Shown in pieces: positions 63,903-64,000 of a stretch of 64,000 nt of DNA; within the stretch, counting starts at the first letter, position 1, and every line of letters begins with the position of its first letter. Location: the NCBI RefSeq assembly GCF_024362405.1, contig NZ_CP101454.1, forward strand, positions 620,001 through 684,000, read 5' to 3'. The DNA comes from Halorarius litoreus (GTDB taxonomy: Archaea; Halobacteriota; Halobacteria; Halobacteriales; Haloarculaceae). Under the pieces are notes generated by a model, which searched no databases, had not been told where the DNA came from, and was given only the letters and a program-made list of their open reading frames with translations. A program made the position numbers and the translations under genes.

Positions 63903-64000
63903 GTTGTGGTCGGTGAAGTCGCGGCGCAGTGAATGACACAGGACCGCGCTCGGGAGCACAGACCGTCAGCACGCTGAGCGAGCAACAGTTAAGAGGTGAC

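Overview
The window reads as chromosomal (or large-replicon) DNA of a halophilic archaeon (class Halobacteria). The reasons are high GC, proteins very rich in Asp and Glu, Tat-type lipoprotein signals (RR motif plus lipobox), AT-rich TATA boxes about 26-27 bp upstream of start codons (leaderless transcripts), and an F420-linked oxidoreductase. I cannot name a genus. I see no tRNA, rRNA, CRISPR array or intact insertion sequence.

Layout. 1-1373: the truncated end of a branched-chain-amino-acid-type ABC binding lipoprotein. 1.8-8 kb: aldehyde dehydrogenase, a three-subunit molybdenum hydroxylase (FAD, 2Fe-2S and Mo subunits) and an F420:NADP oxidoreductase. 8.2-9.5 kb: a solitary livF in an 816-bp duplicated segment, then a frameshifted universal stress protein gene. 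9.5-15.6 kb: acyl-CoA synthetase, zinc oxidoreductase, DMT transporter, flavin/F420 split-barrel protein, second aldehyde dehydrogenase. 15.6-16.2 kb: a non-coding, probably decayed tract. 16.2-33.7 kb: a long, mostly co-directional catabolic block (acyl-CoA dehydrogenase, PrpF isomerase, livK, hydantoinase/oxoprolinase A and B, MFS transporter, livH-livM-livG-livF, aconitase, crotonase, an opposing VOC/epimerase, citrate or 2-methylcitrate synthase). 33.7-53 kb: GH105 hydrolases, SDRs, metallo-beta-lactamase-fold protein, acyl-CoA ligases, MFS, a cysteine desulfurase-SufU fusion, VOC protein, oxidoreductases, a cysteine-synthase homologue, acyl-CoA dehydrogenase, enoyl-CoA hydratase, CaiB-type CoA-transferase, PpnP. 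53.3-56.8 kb: leucine/valine-type dehydrogenase, E1alpha, E1beta and a collapsed 61-residue E2. 56.8-64 kb: two IclR regulators, an aminotransferase, a CoxG-like protein, the second copy of the 816-bp livF segment, a DUF2848 protein and a cupin.

How the genes fit together (inference). Import by Liv-type ABC systems, deamination by leucine dehydrogenase or the aminotransferase, oxidative decarboxylation by E1alpha/beta, activation by acyl-CoA ligases or CoA transfer, and acyl-CoA dehydrogenase/crotonase steps together look like an island for branched-chain or related organic acids. Citrate synthase, aconitase, PrpF and an epimerase-like VOC protein could handle propionyl-CoA, but no 2-methylisocitrate lyase is present. 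The hydantoinase pair inside the liv cluster suggests that the imported compound may be a cyclic amide or a related ring rather than a plain amino acid. The main oddities are the near-identical livF duplication, the collapsed E2, the SufS-SufU fusion, a tandem palindromic repeat at the livK promoter, and repeated palindromes around the IclR genes.
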